Source: Triatoma infestans | Lineage: Eukaryota; Arthropoda; Insecta; Hemiptera; Reduviidae | DNA: 64,000 nt | Direction: 5' to 3' | Assembly (NCBI GenBank): GCA_011037195.1 | Contig: JAAEAF010014379.1 | Location: 124,001 to 188,000 of the forward strand | In this document: positions 31,375 through 43,300 of the stretch, piece by piece | How the letters are laid out: every line of letters starts with the position of its first letter | Position numbering within the stretch: the first letter of the stretch is position 1 | Notes under the pieces: generated by a model | Told to the model about the DNA's origin: nothing | The model's input: the letters and a program-made list of their open reading frames with translations, nothing else | Database searches by the model: none | Made by a program: the position numbers and the translations under genes

Positions 31375-31720
31375 GTTTATATTTTTTTAAGCAAGTCTAT
31401 GCATGTTCAAACAAGCTGGAACAACACTCTGTTTGCGTGCTAATGCTATTTTATTCAGAGAAATATATGCATGTTCAAACAAGTTCAAGCATCGTCCTTT
31501 ACAAATTATGCGATAATTTTTCAATAATAGTGTAAATATTTTAATCTTTAAGTCATAAACAATATAAATTAAGCAACTATAAATTTTTTGCGAACGAAAA
31601 AATCGATTAGTGAAATTTGAGTATTTAAAACTTGATACAAAAATATTTTTCCCCCACTTACAGCCAAAATAGCGCCCCGGACAAATGTCCGGGTTGCCCG
31701 GCCCTGCTCCTTTACATATA
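31375..31720 (-). repeat. Partial copy of the hAT-like element
   Basis: Reverse complement of much of 36650-37000: 'gggcaacccggacatttgtccgg', 'ttcactaatcgattttttcg', and 'gcatgttcaaacaag' twice. It lacks a recognisable second terminal repeat, so it is truncated or worn. The 118-aa frame across it has no real motif. Confidence 0.65.
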
Positions 31721-33336
31721 AATGGACTTTTCCTCCAATTCACTTCACTCTGCTACTTTTGTCCTCTTCAGTGCTACGGACCCTCCATTCACCTGGATGG
31801 CATCGCATTTAGGCTCATGTATTATTAGAGTACATGTAGCGGCTTTAGTGTCAAAGAAAGAATGAAGAAATGAACTATGAGAAATGTTTCACAGTAAGAG
31901 AATGTAATTAAGGATCTGCTAGGGGATTCACGTGCAAATATGCTCTTATTGACAAGCCACTACTGATGTTAGGATCCATACCGATAAAATCAGTACCTTA
32001 ATTAATAAATAAATTTTATTTATGCTACATATTTATTGTAAAAGCAAAATCTGTTAAATTAAATAACAATAATTGCTGTTGCTCACTGCGGATACTACTG
32101 GCTTCAGCATCTTGAATGGAGAAGCCATCCAGCAATGACACTCCTGGCATGCGAAGATTATCTCTAAGCCACTTCCTTTACAGTCTTCTTGTTATATTCT
32201 ATTGCAAGCTTAAGTTGGAGATAAGAGAACTGTTATGTTATGATAGTGTTTCGTAAAACTTTTTGTATTTGCTTGTGACTGTGTCTCCCACAATGGTATA
32301 TTGAGGTCGGTGTGTAGGCAAGATATGTAAAGCTGTTATGCTTTTTCTCCCGGCAGGCCTTGTTAAAAGGAACTATTCCAGTTTTTGACGTAATGACAAC
32401 CAGCTGATTTATATCACAATACTCAGCCAGCAGAGTGAAATCTAGTTTTGTAAATTAAGTATCTTTGATTTTCATGCAGTCATGGAGGCTGCAGTAATAT
32501 CATCTTATACGTTCTTCACTTGCCCTGCCACAGTATTTTCTAACAGTAAATTCTGAGAGAGCTTTGATGTTAAGGCTTCCATCTAACTGCTAATAAATTC
32601 ACAATAAGGTTTAAATGAGATTAGTTGGTAGTGTATTCAGAAAATATTGTATGTTTCTTCTAATGTGATACGATATTCTGGCAATCATGCAGATATTATG
32701 CTTAAAAATATTCAGCAGTTTTGAAAGAAAGTTCCGTTTTTTTCCCGACTGGCCCTTTTGATTGATAGATAGAATTTTTATTTACGTATATTACATACTT
32801 TTGAAACAGGAATACAAATGCACGTAACATTACACCCTCCCGTGAGGTTAACTTAACCTCACAAGCTCGATAAAGTTCAAGTAATTACAATTAATTTAGG
32901 AAAAAAGAAAAGAAAAACGCACTGATTTTATGAACAGCTAGTGTGTCAGGATCTGTTTGATATGCTTATGCCTATAATTAACTGGCACATAACTATCTGG
33001 CTATGGACCGGCAGAGAGGGTTTGGATGAACAGTGATGTTAGAAGTTTTATTATACGATTTTTAATATAGTCAGTAATTGTGATCGTGAAGATGTGATAT
33101 CCGTGTGTAAGCGGGGCATGTCAGTAGCAAAACTGAGCAAAATTTATTTTGGACTCTTCACTTTGAAAGTCACTAAGGACCCCTTTTGAGGTCCCCAGGG
33201 ATTCGTTATGGTATGTCGGGCAAAGATAAAACTCGTGAGTGCTAATAATAAAGTTAGTTTTAATGGAAATTAGAAAACTGAAAAGTATGTGATTAATGAT
33301 AATAATGATTCTCGACCGTTATATTAATAATTGCAG

Positions 33337-33665
33337 GAGATCACGAGGAGTAGTCAATAAAATTACACTTTTTAAAATTATCCCACTTTTCGAAAAAATT
33401 TATCGTCTTCTTCAGGGATAAAAATAAAAAACGATTAAACGGAGTTATACATAATTTTCATTCATTCAACATACTAAACAAAACTTGACAGAAAGAGTTG
33501 CTTATGTAATGAACTACATCACCCCCCCATCCCATTTTGTGTGAAAATTATGTGTAACCCATGTTATTCATTTTTATCCCTGAAGAAGACAATAAATTTC
33601 TCGAAACGTCGGATAATTTTGAAAAAGTGTAATTTTATTGACCGCTCCTCGTGATCTTTTGCAAT
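33337..33665. mobile_element. Foldback element with two opposed hammerhead-like motifs
   Basis: The two arms, about 33337-33475 and 33535-33665, are inverted: 'gatcacgaggag.agtcaataaaattacac' and its complement at the far end. Each arm carries one ribozyme-like core (33409-33415 on minus, 33580-33586 on plus). The centre holds a C-run. No coding frame. Confidence 0.75.
33574..33616 (+). ncRNA. Hammerhead ribozyme-like motif (copy D)
   Basis: Stem I is a perfect six pairs, TTATCC (33574-33579) with GGATAA (33611-33616). The core is CTGAAGA (33580-33586) and GAAAC (33603-33607), with the triplet GTC ending at 33610, so stem III has essentially one pair. Stem II is worn: only GA/TC pairs remain next to the core around an AT-rich loop. 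The opposed copy in the left arm has GTG in place of GTC and GAAAA, so it should be dead. Confidence 0.6.
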
Positions 33666-34392
33666 GATTGCAATTATGCAAACATTTTTGTTATATTTCA
33701 GATTTTTATGTGTTATTAAGTGCTAAAACCATCAAGCAGCAATGTTGAAGTGTGTGTGGCCCATGGTTACAGTAAGGCCGAATGTAATGCTAATAACTAA
33801 ATTTGAGTGCCAAAGAATGTCTCTAATGATAGACAATTATTTTTATTTATCAATTAACGAGTTAGACTGATTTTAATCATCCGTCAGTAATACTTTTATT
33901 TCAAACATTTTTTTCAATTCAGAGGAAATTCAATTCAGAGCAATTCGATGACTTCAAGTTTTCCTTTAATTGCCTTTAGGGTATTCTTTTGAAGTCAATT
34001 AAATGTGATATGGTAATTTCAAGTCTGAAATAATAGTCTACTGGAAGTTGAGAAATGCAACAAAAGAATATAGTGTTGTGTTTTTCATACTATTTTTTAT
34101 TTTTAGTTAACGAAAAGTTGAATTTTAAAATTTATGATGCTTCGAGAGCTAAGCGACGGTCGAACTCTCCGTATTAATATCTAATATAATAGAAGAGAGG
34201 ACTTCTGTTGAGTTTGTTCGGCCGAAATGATGCCTGTGCGTCCCATCCCTTAAGTAGTGCAGATCTTAAATTTAAGAGGGCAACTACTGCCCCTATCTTA
34301 GAAAAAATAACATCAACTTTCATAAATGAATGTCTTGAAAGTTTATTTAGGAATTTTACAATACACTATAAAATTACCGCCTGAGCAAAAAA

Positions 34393-37300
34393 TTATCTGG
34401 TATGGTTCCCTGATGATGGAATATCAGCTTCTACATTCCTCAGATCTCCTGGCCATACATGAGTTGCTTGGGCCAGCTCCATTTTTATCCATTCTGGTAC
34501 CTAAAATTATAAATATTTTTATAATTATTATTTATCCCAGATTCCCTGTAAGGAGAAATGGACTAGCCACTACTTTCTAGGGAGTCTCCCGTACCACAAC
34601 ATGTAATTACACCATACTTACATTGCACACTTTACACACACTATATTTCATGTACGGACACCGTCACACAAATTGCAATGGATTTGTTTACAATCCGTTT
34701 ACTATCCGCCTACATATCTAATATTCAGATAAATACTTTTTATCTTTTTCAATACCTACCGGACCTAGGGTATCATATTCACTTTGAAAGTCATTCGTCA
34801 TCTTATCTGTTTGTAATTTTCGTTGGTTATTTATGTTCTTTGCTAGCGGTACTGTGGTATCAACTAAAACCAGAATGCAATGCCATAGTGGATATATTGA
34901 ATTAAGTGTCACAATTTCTCCTATTTTAATTTGCTCTTCTGATGCATACAATCTAATTCAAATAAAAATATATAATGTTATTTTGTAAAACAATCTTTCA
35001 TTGAAAGTAGTCTAGGAAACTTTCATAAAAGATATAGAGAAATTTTGATTACACTAAAATTTGTTGAGGTGTTGTTACAACTTGACTCTCCAGTGTAGTT
35101 GTGGAAAATGGTGAGGATTGATCAAAATTTTCAACGCCCTGAAACAATAAACAAATTAAAGTGAGGTGTGTTTACATTGTAGAACTTTAATATCATTACA
35201 TTATTACTGTTATTTTATTCATTTATTTGAAATTTACAAATGCTAGTCCAGAATCATGTATGAAGTAAATAGAATAAAGAAGAAAATTGTGAAAGGAGTT
35301 ATCCCTCCATTGTTCTCTCTAAATATGATTACCCTCTAATACCTGTGTAAATCTTGTACCCCAAAAATACAATGCATTTTCCAAAATACCGCAAACAGTG
35401 TAGGTTGGTCCACAAGCAACCATCTGCAATCAAAGAGATGGATTCTTGTAGTACAATTCTCAATAGGGTGCCTCTTAATGATCGTTTTTTGTAAGTGCTT
35501 TAATTCTGCAAAATATGAATATAAATAATTATTGAAAATTGAAAAACGCTTTACTAACTCTAATAAAATGATGTGATACAGAAGATACTAATGTTGGTCT
35601 TGAGTCTGAATGACCCGTTTGTGCATCAAAATTACTACCCATTGTAATGATATGACCACATACAGTTAATACAGCACAATGATTTTTAGCAATGCTTATA
35701 TCTTGTACAATCCAATTTCTTAGTCCTTGTACTAGTATTAATTTATCAGATTTTATAATTGTTTTCTATATAAAAATCAAATCATTACTTTATTACAATA
35801 TCTTTCTTCCGATTGAAAAATAATTACCAAATACCAGGATGAATCAAAAGTTTGCATTTTAACAAGTAAATATTGACGTAAAAATAATAAAAATATTATT
35901 TGGTCTTAGTTCATCTTTGCTGTATGCTACTTTATAAAGTTTCCTCAATAATATGTTCGAATAACTTTGCATTTATTAAAAGTGAGTTAATTTCAAATTT
36001 AATAATATGATTTTAAAAATTCAAAATTATTCTTTGTGATTATTGGAAAAAGCGTATAACGCGGATATTGGTGCCCATGATATATAATGGAATCTGGGAC
36101 CATTTACAAATATTAGTACATGCTGTTCAAACATAATTTCAAGAATTACGATTCGCGTCATAAGTCTAGAAAGTAAAACGCGTTCTAGGTCATCTCATCC
36201 TCTCGATCGGATTTTTGAGGAAAGCTGTAATGGCGCAGATCCATACACAAGTAGGTATTCGGAAAATTCCATCTAAGTTAGGGGTTTCTCAGAAAAACTT
36301 AAATGGTACTTATACGGTTTAGATTGTTACCAATGAGCTGAATTGTCTTTAGTACAGACAGAAAACTTTTGCAAAAAATCCTTCAAATCCCAAATGATTT
36401 AAAAGTCACTTATAGTGAAAAATGATTTTTTTTTTTCATAACTCTAATGGCGTATCACAAATACAAAGAGTCGATAAACAGTCTATGTTTAGCTTTGTTC
36501 GGATCGAGAGAGTAGTACACTTTGATTTGGATCCTGATGGTATACGATCACCACTGAGCTTTACTTAAAACTACGCGTCACATCCATTTTACATTGGCTG
36601 AAGATGAACCAGCATCAGTAAACACAGGTTACAACCGGCAGCGCCCGCTCTACGGGCGGGCAACCCAGGCATTTGTCCTGGGGGCCAAAATTTAGGGGTC
36701 ATTTAGAAGCCTTTTGGGCTGTATGAGAAAAATATTGATGTGTTAAATACTCAATTAATAGAAAATTTCACATATCGATTTTTTCATTCGCTAAAAATAT
36801 ACTGTGTGTGGCGTATTTATATTTTTTATGTCTAAAAGCTAAAAATATTTACAGTGTTATTGAAAAATTAACACGGAATGTAAAGGACGATGCTTGATCT
36901 TGTTTGAACATGGATAATATACTTCTGAGAACAGAATAGCATTAGCATGCGATCAGAGACTGCTTCATCTGGTTTGAACATGCATGTAACTGGGGTGAAG
37001 TAACCTCTAGAGCGGGTGCTACAACAGGACAATGCTGGATAGCACAAATCATTTGGACGATCCAGGAAATGAAGGAGCTGAATTTGAACTTCTCCCTCAT
37101 CTTATGAAGAAGAACCCTTTGACTACCATTTCATGGCTTTTTACAACACCAGAGGAATTAGAAATTCAGATAACGCTCAATATTGATTTCGATATATTGA
37201 AAATTATGGATCTTATTTTGAAGAATAGAATTTTATTTGGATAATTAAAATTTAAAATGCTGATTAAAAACACAAACTTTTCTCTCACCCTTATGATTTG

Positions 37301-40300
37301 ACTTACAGTTCGAATACCAAATATATCATGATTTAATCCAAGTCTATTATAATTGTTGTTTCCGCAGGCTAAAAGCTTTCCATTTGTCGTCACAACTGCA
37401 AGTGCCTCGGGCCCACAAATGATTGATTTTGGAATCATTTTAGTCGGAACTTTTAGTTGTTGTGGTAAAAACCTAGCAATACATTTTTAACATTTACACT
37501 TTTTCTGTGAAAAAAAAAACCTATAATAACAATTCTTAGCTATAGTTAGTTTTAATTAACAATAATTGAACAATAGTTAGCGATAATTACATAGTTTGTT
37601 GGAAAGGTTGGCTACCCCAACAATATATTTCTTTCTCTTTTGTCATTATCATTACATGCGTTTCACCACAGCTTACAGCAACAATCTCAAGATTTAGTAA
37701 TTTCTCTAATTAAAAACAATGAAAACCTGATTAGTATTTTTTTCAAATAATAATTAATTAAAAAGAAAGAAAAGTAATATTATGTTTTAAATTATACCTA
37801 ATAATTTTGGGACCTGAATGCTGTTACAGTCTCCATGGCCTAGACATCCCATACTTCCGTCACCGCAAGTAAGAATCATACCTGATTCAGTCACAAACAC
37901 ACTAAAACCTCTGCCGGCACCAACCCTATAAAGCTAAATGATGTTATATTTGTACATATTTGTTTTTATCGTTATTCTAAATATGTTAACAGAATAGTCT
38001 AATTTGAAGAAGTAATTGTTTGTAAAATTATGAAAATCCTGGGATTTATCTCTGGATGATACATAGAAAAAAAACCGTCATGGTAATTTATTAACAAATA
38101 TGCTAATGTGAAACAGAATCTTAACCACAGTTTAGGTATTCATTTCCTGGTGATTATTAATTTTGCTTAAAGTAAAAGTACATATGAGATTATTTTCTAT
38201 CGAAAAAATACATTTTTGAAGCCCGGATCTGGAAATGATGTATTTGAAATTGTGTGGGCAGGAAGTAGATGGAAAATCTCTGAGGCCGTTTTCAAGAAAA
38301 ACCCATTCTGTTACAGTTAACCAGTTTTCTTTAAACCAGGTATTTATGAATATATTAAATTCTCCTCCGAATTATATTGCTTGCAGAACCGTTGAGTACT
38401 TCGATATAGCTCTTCAAAACTACACCCCCCGTCTAGAGTTTAGCGTAAATGTCTTTAGGCGAGAAGTGAGGATTTGATTCATGTAAGGGCCCAAACGGAG
38501 CGTTGTAATGTCATTGTGAGAAAAAATTAAAAGCATCTACAATTGTATAAGTGACTGTTGTGCCAAAGGTTTAGTTCATACTAGAAGGAAGCCTGAGGAA
38601 GTCATTACGCCCCCAGAACCCCATATAAATCGTTCCCATATGAAAAAAGTATGCTTAGTAAGTGTGTATGTATTGTAATTATTACGCAAAATTTCAAGAA
38701 AGTTGAGCAAAGTTACACTTGTGATTGAAACAATTTGCACTCGGATTGTGGTCGAAACCTTTGCTGTCGCATCCAATGGCGGTGTCTTAAAAGGAAATCA
38801 AGTGTGAGCTTTCTATCATTTTTATGTTTCTCTGAACATCTCAATTCATGTATTTTCAGTGGAAACTCAAATTCGAAAAATTTAATATGATTGCAATCTT
38901 ATTTTACATTTACAGCAATAAAGGAAAAAAAAAAATTAAGTATTACAGAAATTCTCAGAACTTTGAATAAAATGATTTTATAACCTGCTTAAAGGATTAA
39001 AACTTAATGCATAAATCAGATTAAAAATGTTGATACTTGCAAATGTATAGATTTACTGACGAGATTCTCAACTAATTGTGGCTCATTTAACCAATCTGGA
39101 CAATTGTCATGAGCTAATTGCCCTTTCTTTCCTTCACCCCAAGTGTAAACAAGCAAATCTGTAATAGAGAATACTTAGAGTTATTAAAATGTGTAAATTA
39201 ATTGCAAATAATTCTGCGAAAATTTAATCATTTTTGTTCATTGAGTTCTAAATAAGTCATAAAAATTAATTATATAACGAAATTAAACTGTATTTTTTTT
39301 CAGCATTATCAAATACTTTCCTTATAATTTCATTGAATAAAGGTTTAATTGGATTTTTTATTTCGAATCTAATGTGAAACACAAAACACTTTCTCTTACA
39401 ATTGCTTTTTCCTGTAACTCTTATGGTTCTAAACGACAAACTTTCTTCATTTTGAATTTTTACTAAACATTTAGTTGTTCAATATTAACAGCAGGAAGAA
39501 CCTGCCCTCCTTTTTAGAGGATCACGTGACATCTCAGCTTTCTCAGAACACCATAAAAAGATTTACTTGGAAAAAAAATTTCAAACAATGTGACAGGTCT
39601 TTATATAAGTAATTAGAATATCATTATCGAAAGTATTGCGGAAATCTTAAAATAAATGTTTACGCTTTAAGTCAATCAAAATTCCTCAAATTCGGAAATT
39701 TAGCAACAATAGTTAACTAGTCGATGCCCCCCCCCAAAAAAGTTAATTCTCATTGTCTTATACAGGTTTAAGATCGGTGCAGTACTCCGAAGGAGCACTT
39801 TAATAGGTAATCTAAAAAATGGATTTTCCCAGAATGTTTCAAGTAAAATTGATAGATCCACATTTGTATAATAGGCATACGAAATTTAAAAGAAATCGCA
39901 AATACTGAAAAATCCCTTCAGTAAAGTGGTACTTCCGAAGTGGGGAATTTTGACCGATCATCTTCCTGTCGGATCTCTGGTGGTACAAACAGAACATCAA
40001 GTTTAATATGCCCATGATTTTTCATTTTTCATTCATGCTGTTCAAATATATATATACAGAGCAATTTTCTAAAAAAAATCTGGTGTGAAACACACTCACA
40101 CGAGTTACTCTAATTAATACAACTTTATCAAGAACTTTTCTCTAATAATGCAACATTACAATGTTTAATTGGACAGGCGATAAAAATGGTGGTGGGAATT
40201 TTACGTGGATACCTGAGCGACCTTATTGGGGAGCACTGTGTTGTAACGTTTTTCCCTCTAAACTAGCTACTGCAACTAGTTTTAAGTGGGCTCGTATAGA

Positions 40301-43300
40301 TAAAATACTCTTCAATAAACAAAACACCAATTTATTGTTTTACACAATAAATTACAAAAAACAACACTTAATAATAATTACTTCACAGTTTAAACCACAA
40401 AAGTTCACTTTGTTCACTTTTTATACACTTTCCACAAACATACACTTCGTTTGTAATTAAAAAAAAACTCTCTACACTGAGTGTTGTCCCATTATTTATA
40501 CCGGTGGAGAAGGGTCTAGAACTTTTTCGATTCTTCTATAAAGAGCTAGAGCGCGCAGCCAGCTCTTCCTAGCGGCCACTAGGAGAACTTGAGGTACCTG
40601 CTTTCTCTCCTAGATGGCACCAGTGGCTGCGTTACAGTATGTTAAAACCAAGAGAGATTGTGCAAATTTAAATTTAAACTAACTGACAGACCCCAATAAC
40701 CCTTCTAAAAGCAATTATTTTCAAAAATCTATACAGCAAGCATTACAAGTTTAAAGAAAATCGTTGTAATCGTTTTCGAGACAATTCCAAAAAACTCAAA
40801 AACCTAACCTGTAAAGTTGCACTTCTGGTTAACCGATATACTTAAAATTTGGAATTCTATCAATGTTTCTCGGTGGTAAAACCATATATTATACTGAATT
40901 GGTATTTAGCAGAAAGTATCATTTTACTCCTAGAACCCCCAAAAAATTAATTTTCCGGAGAAAATGTTTCAAATCAAATGATATGTATGGAAAGTGATAG
41001 ATATTTATGTGTGTAGGTAGTATATACGAAGTTTAAAGCAAAACGTTGGAACCGTTTTTGAGAAAATCACGAAAAACTGCACACAGACCATTCGCTAAAA
41101 ACATTTTTTTCGTATCTAGGGTACCCTAAAACATCTACATATTTCCGGTGAGAAGTAAATTTCGAAAATCTGGCACGATCACAATACTTCCTCTTGCTAA
41201 GTTAGTACATAGGCGTAAGAGGAAATAAAAACAACTTTTCGGATTCAGGTGACCTCGAAAACGGAAAAGTTGTTCTTCCGGCGAAACCTAATTTATCTAA
41301 AATTTGAAACTGAATCAAATGCAATAATTTCTCTTTCCACCTGTAAGATAAAAGTATCAAGATTGATTTTGATAAAAGTTAATTTTATTTTAATTTGATT
41401 CAAAAAAGTTTTATTTAGCTTTGAAATTTATAAAAATTGTAATATACTCAATCACAAGCTGGGTGCTGCTGGCTCACCATTGTATGGTTCTCTTAATTCT
41501 AAACTTAAATTCTTTTCTAAAAACTTGCCTAGAACAATTGGAATATTAAAACATTAACACAGAATAATCCACCATTGAGGTTTATTATAATACTACACAT
41601 ATTTGTATTTAGGTTTAGATGTGGCCTGGTACGAAATCGTCATGCTAAGTCTTTGGTGGGAGGAATTTGTTTCAATTTATTCTGTAATGGGCTGAAATCA
41701 CTCCTTACCTCAAGTTCGCTGCAATTCTCCCTCAAGCTCGTAAGGGGACAAACTAGGAGGAACTGGAAAGAGCAGTTCAAGAGAGAGAGACAGAGAGTTA
41801 GTTTAGCCGCCTCTATATAAGAAGCTGCAGTTCTAAAGAAGAATCATTATTTGTATCACCGTCAAACCGATAACGTTCACGTTACCTTCACTCTGCCAGT
41901 CCCTCTGTCTACCATTCCACTCTATTCCCTTGCTCAATAATAGCAGAGCATAAAGCCATTTTGCCCTTAATATATACAGTGTTCAGTAAGTCTATAAGTG
42001 TTATTTCAGTTTATTACACAATTTTATCATCCAAATAATATTAATTTTAATAATTGAATATGTTGCCAAAATTCAGTGTTTGAAGAAAAATCCGCTGACC
42101 GAAAGTGCGATTATTCTGCGAAAATTTCATCATTTTTGTTCATTGAGTTCTAAATAAGTCATATAAATTACAACAGTTAGAGAGAAAATACAACAGTTTT
42201 TTCAGTTTTTCGCAATTTTCTCCATAAAAACACTGACGAATAATTTTGTTTAAAACTTTTTCCCGAGAAATTCATTTAAAAAATGTTTCTCAGGGGGGTG
42301 GGACAAGGTATGCTGTCCTAAAAAATGTCAATTTATTAAGTTTAGATTCTCCCATTGATATAAAATTGGAAGACAAACATTTGGTAAACATCTATAAGTT
42401 TGAAGAAAATTTGTCAATTACAATCTTGTTAATGCAGTAAGATAAAGTTGTGAGTGTTTCTCACCAGAATTTTTTTGTATTATTATTTACAACAATGTTT
42501 TATAAGTCAATATAAAATAATATCATTTAAACGATAACTAACCTGATGTAAGTACAATAAAATGTGTACCACTAACGGACATTTGAATAATTTTGATAGT
42601 TGGTGGAAGATTGATTGGCTGAAGAGAGAAAGATTCTCCATGTCCACTTAGTTGATACAGAACAGATCTGAAAATTTGTTACAATCAAGCGTATGTAAAA
42701 AATATTTTATATATATATATATATATGCTCTAATGCTCATTTAGTATTTTACCTTTCTTTATTTGAAAGTCTGTAAAAAAAAAAAATTAAAACGTGTTAT
42801 TAATTTGATGCATATAACACATTCAAACTTTCTATATTTATTTAGAATTTATTAACAATCTTTGTCCGAAAAACTAGAATCGAAAATTTTATATTATAGA
42901 GAGTTCCAATTGTATTTACTTAAAATTGGAGTTATTTGATTGTTTTTGTTTCATTTTTACTTCAAGCTGCATTATTCGCGAACAGATTACAGATGCTGGT
43001 GGTCGTAATGTAGGTTCTTTTTGTAGTAGATCACTTACCAACAAACTTAATCCAGACGTATAAATGGAAGGCAAAGGTTCATAGCTTACCTTTAAAAAAA
43101 AAAAAAAAAAATGTATCTATAACTGTTATTATAAAGCAATTTTTGAGAAAATAATTTACTTTATTGGTAAATCTTACCTTCATTATTTTACCCACAAGTG
43201 CTGGTATATTAGAACCTTGGAATGCCTTTTCACGGCAAGCTAATTCATATAAAATACAACCTAAAGCCCAGATATCTGATTTTTGATCGTATTGTTTACC

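Larger units (their letters stand above)
31721..34392. other. Intergenic region between LINE debris and NEK9 gene
   Basis: No protein gene recognised. It includes a possible LINE 3' tail with GATA/TAGA units near 32762-32790 and the foldback at 33337-33665. The right end (roughly 34000-34392) is probably NEK9 3' UTR (minus strand), with an AATAAA-type signal candidate near 33893 (TTTATT on the plus strand). Confidence 0.4.
39500..41345. repeat. Family X repeats in NEK9 intron 8
   Basis: Repeat material interrupted by a solo LTR (40242-40636). 'ctggtgtgaaacacactcacac' near 40080 is the inverted family X end. 'cacagaccattcgctaaaaaca', 'tcgaaaatctggcacgatcacaa' and 'gtaagaggaaataaaa' (41090-41230) match 56000-56148. 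Worn, non-coding. Confidence 0.6.

Noticed and set aside
31387..31743. 118-aa minus-strand frame with GNPDICPG
   Set aside because: Lies across the hAT-like repeat copy, whose fuller version at 36.6 kb has no matching frame.
34326..34580. 84-aa plus-strand frame
   Set aside because: Antisense to the last NEK9 exon. No motif.
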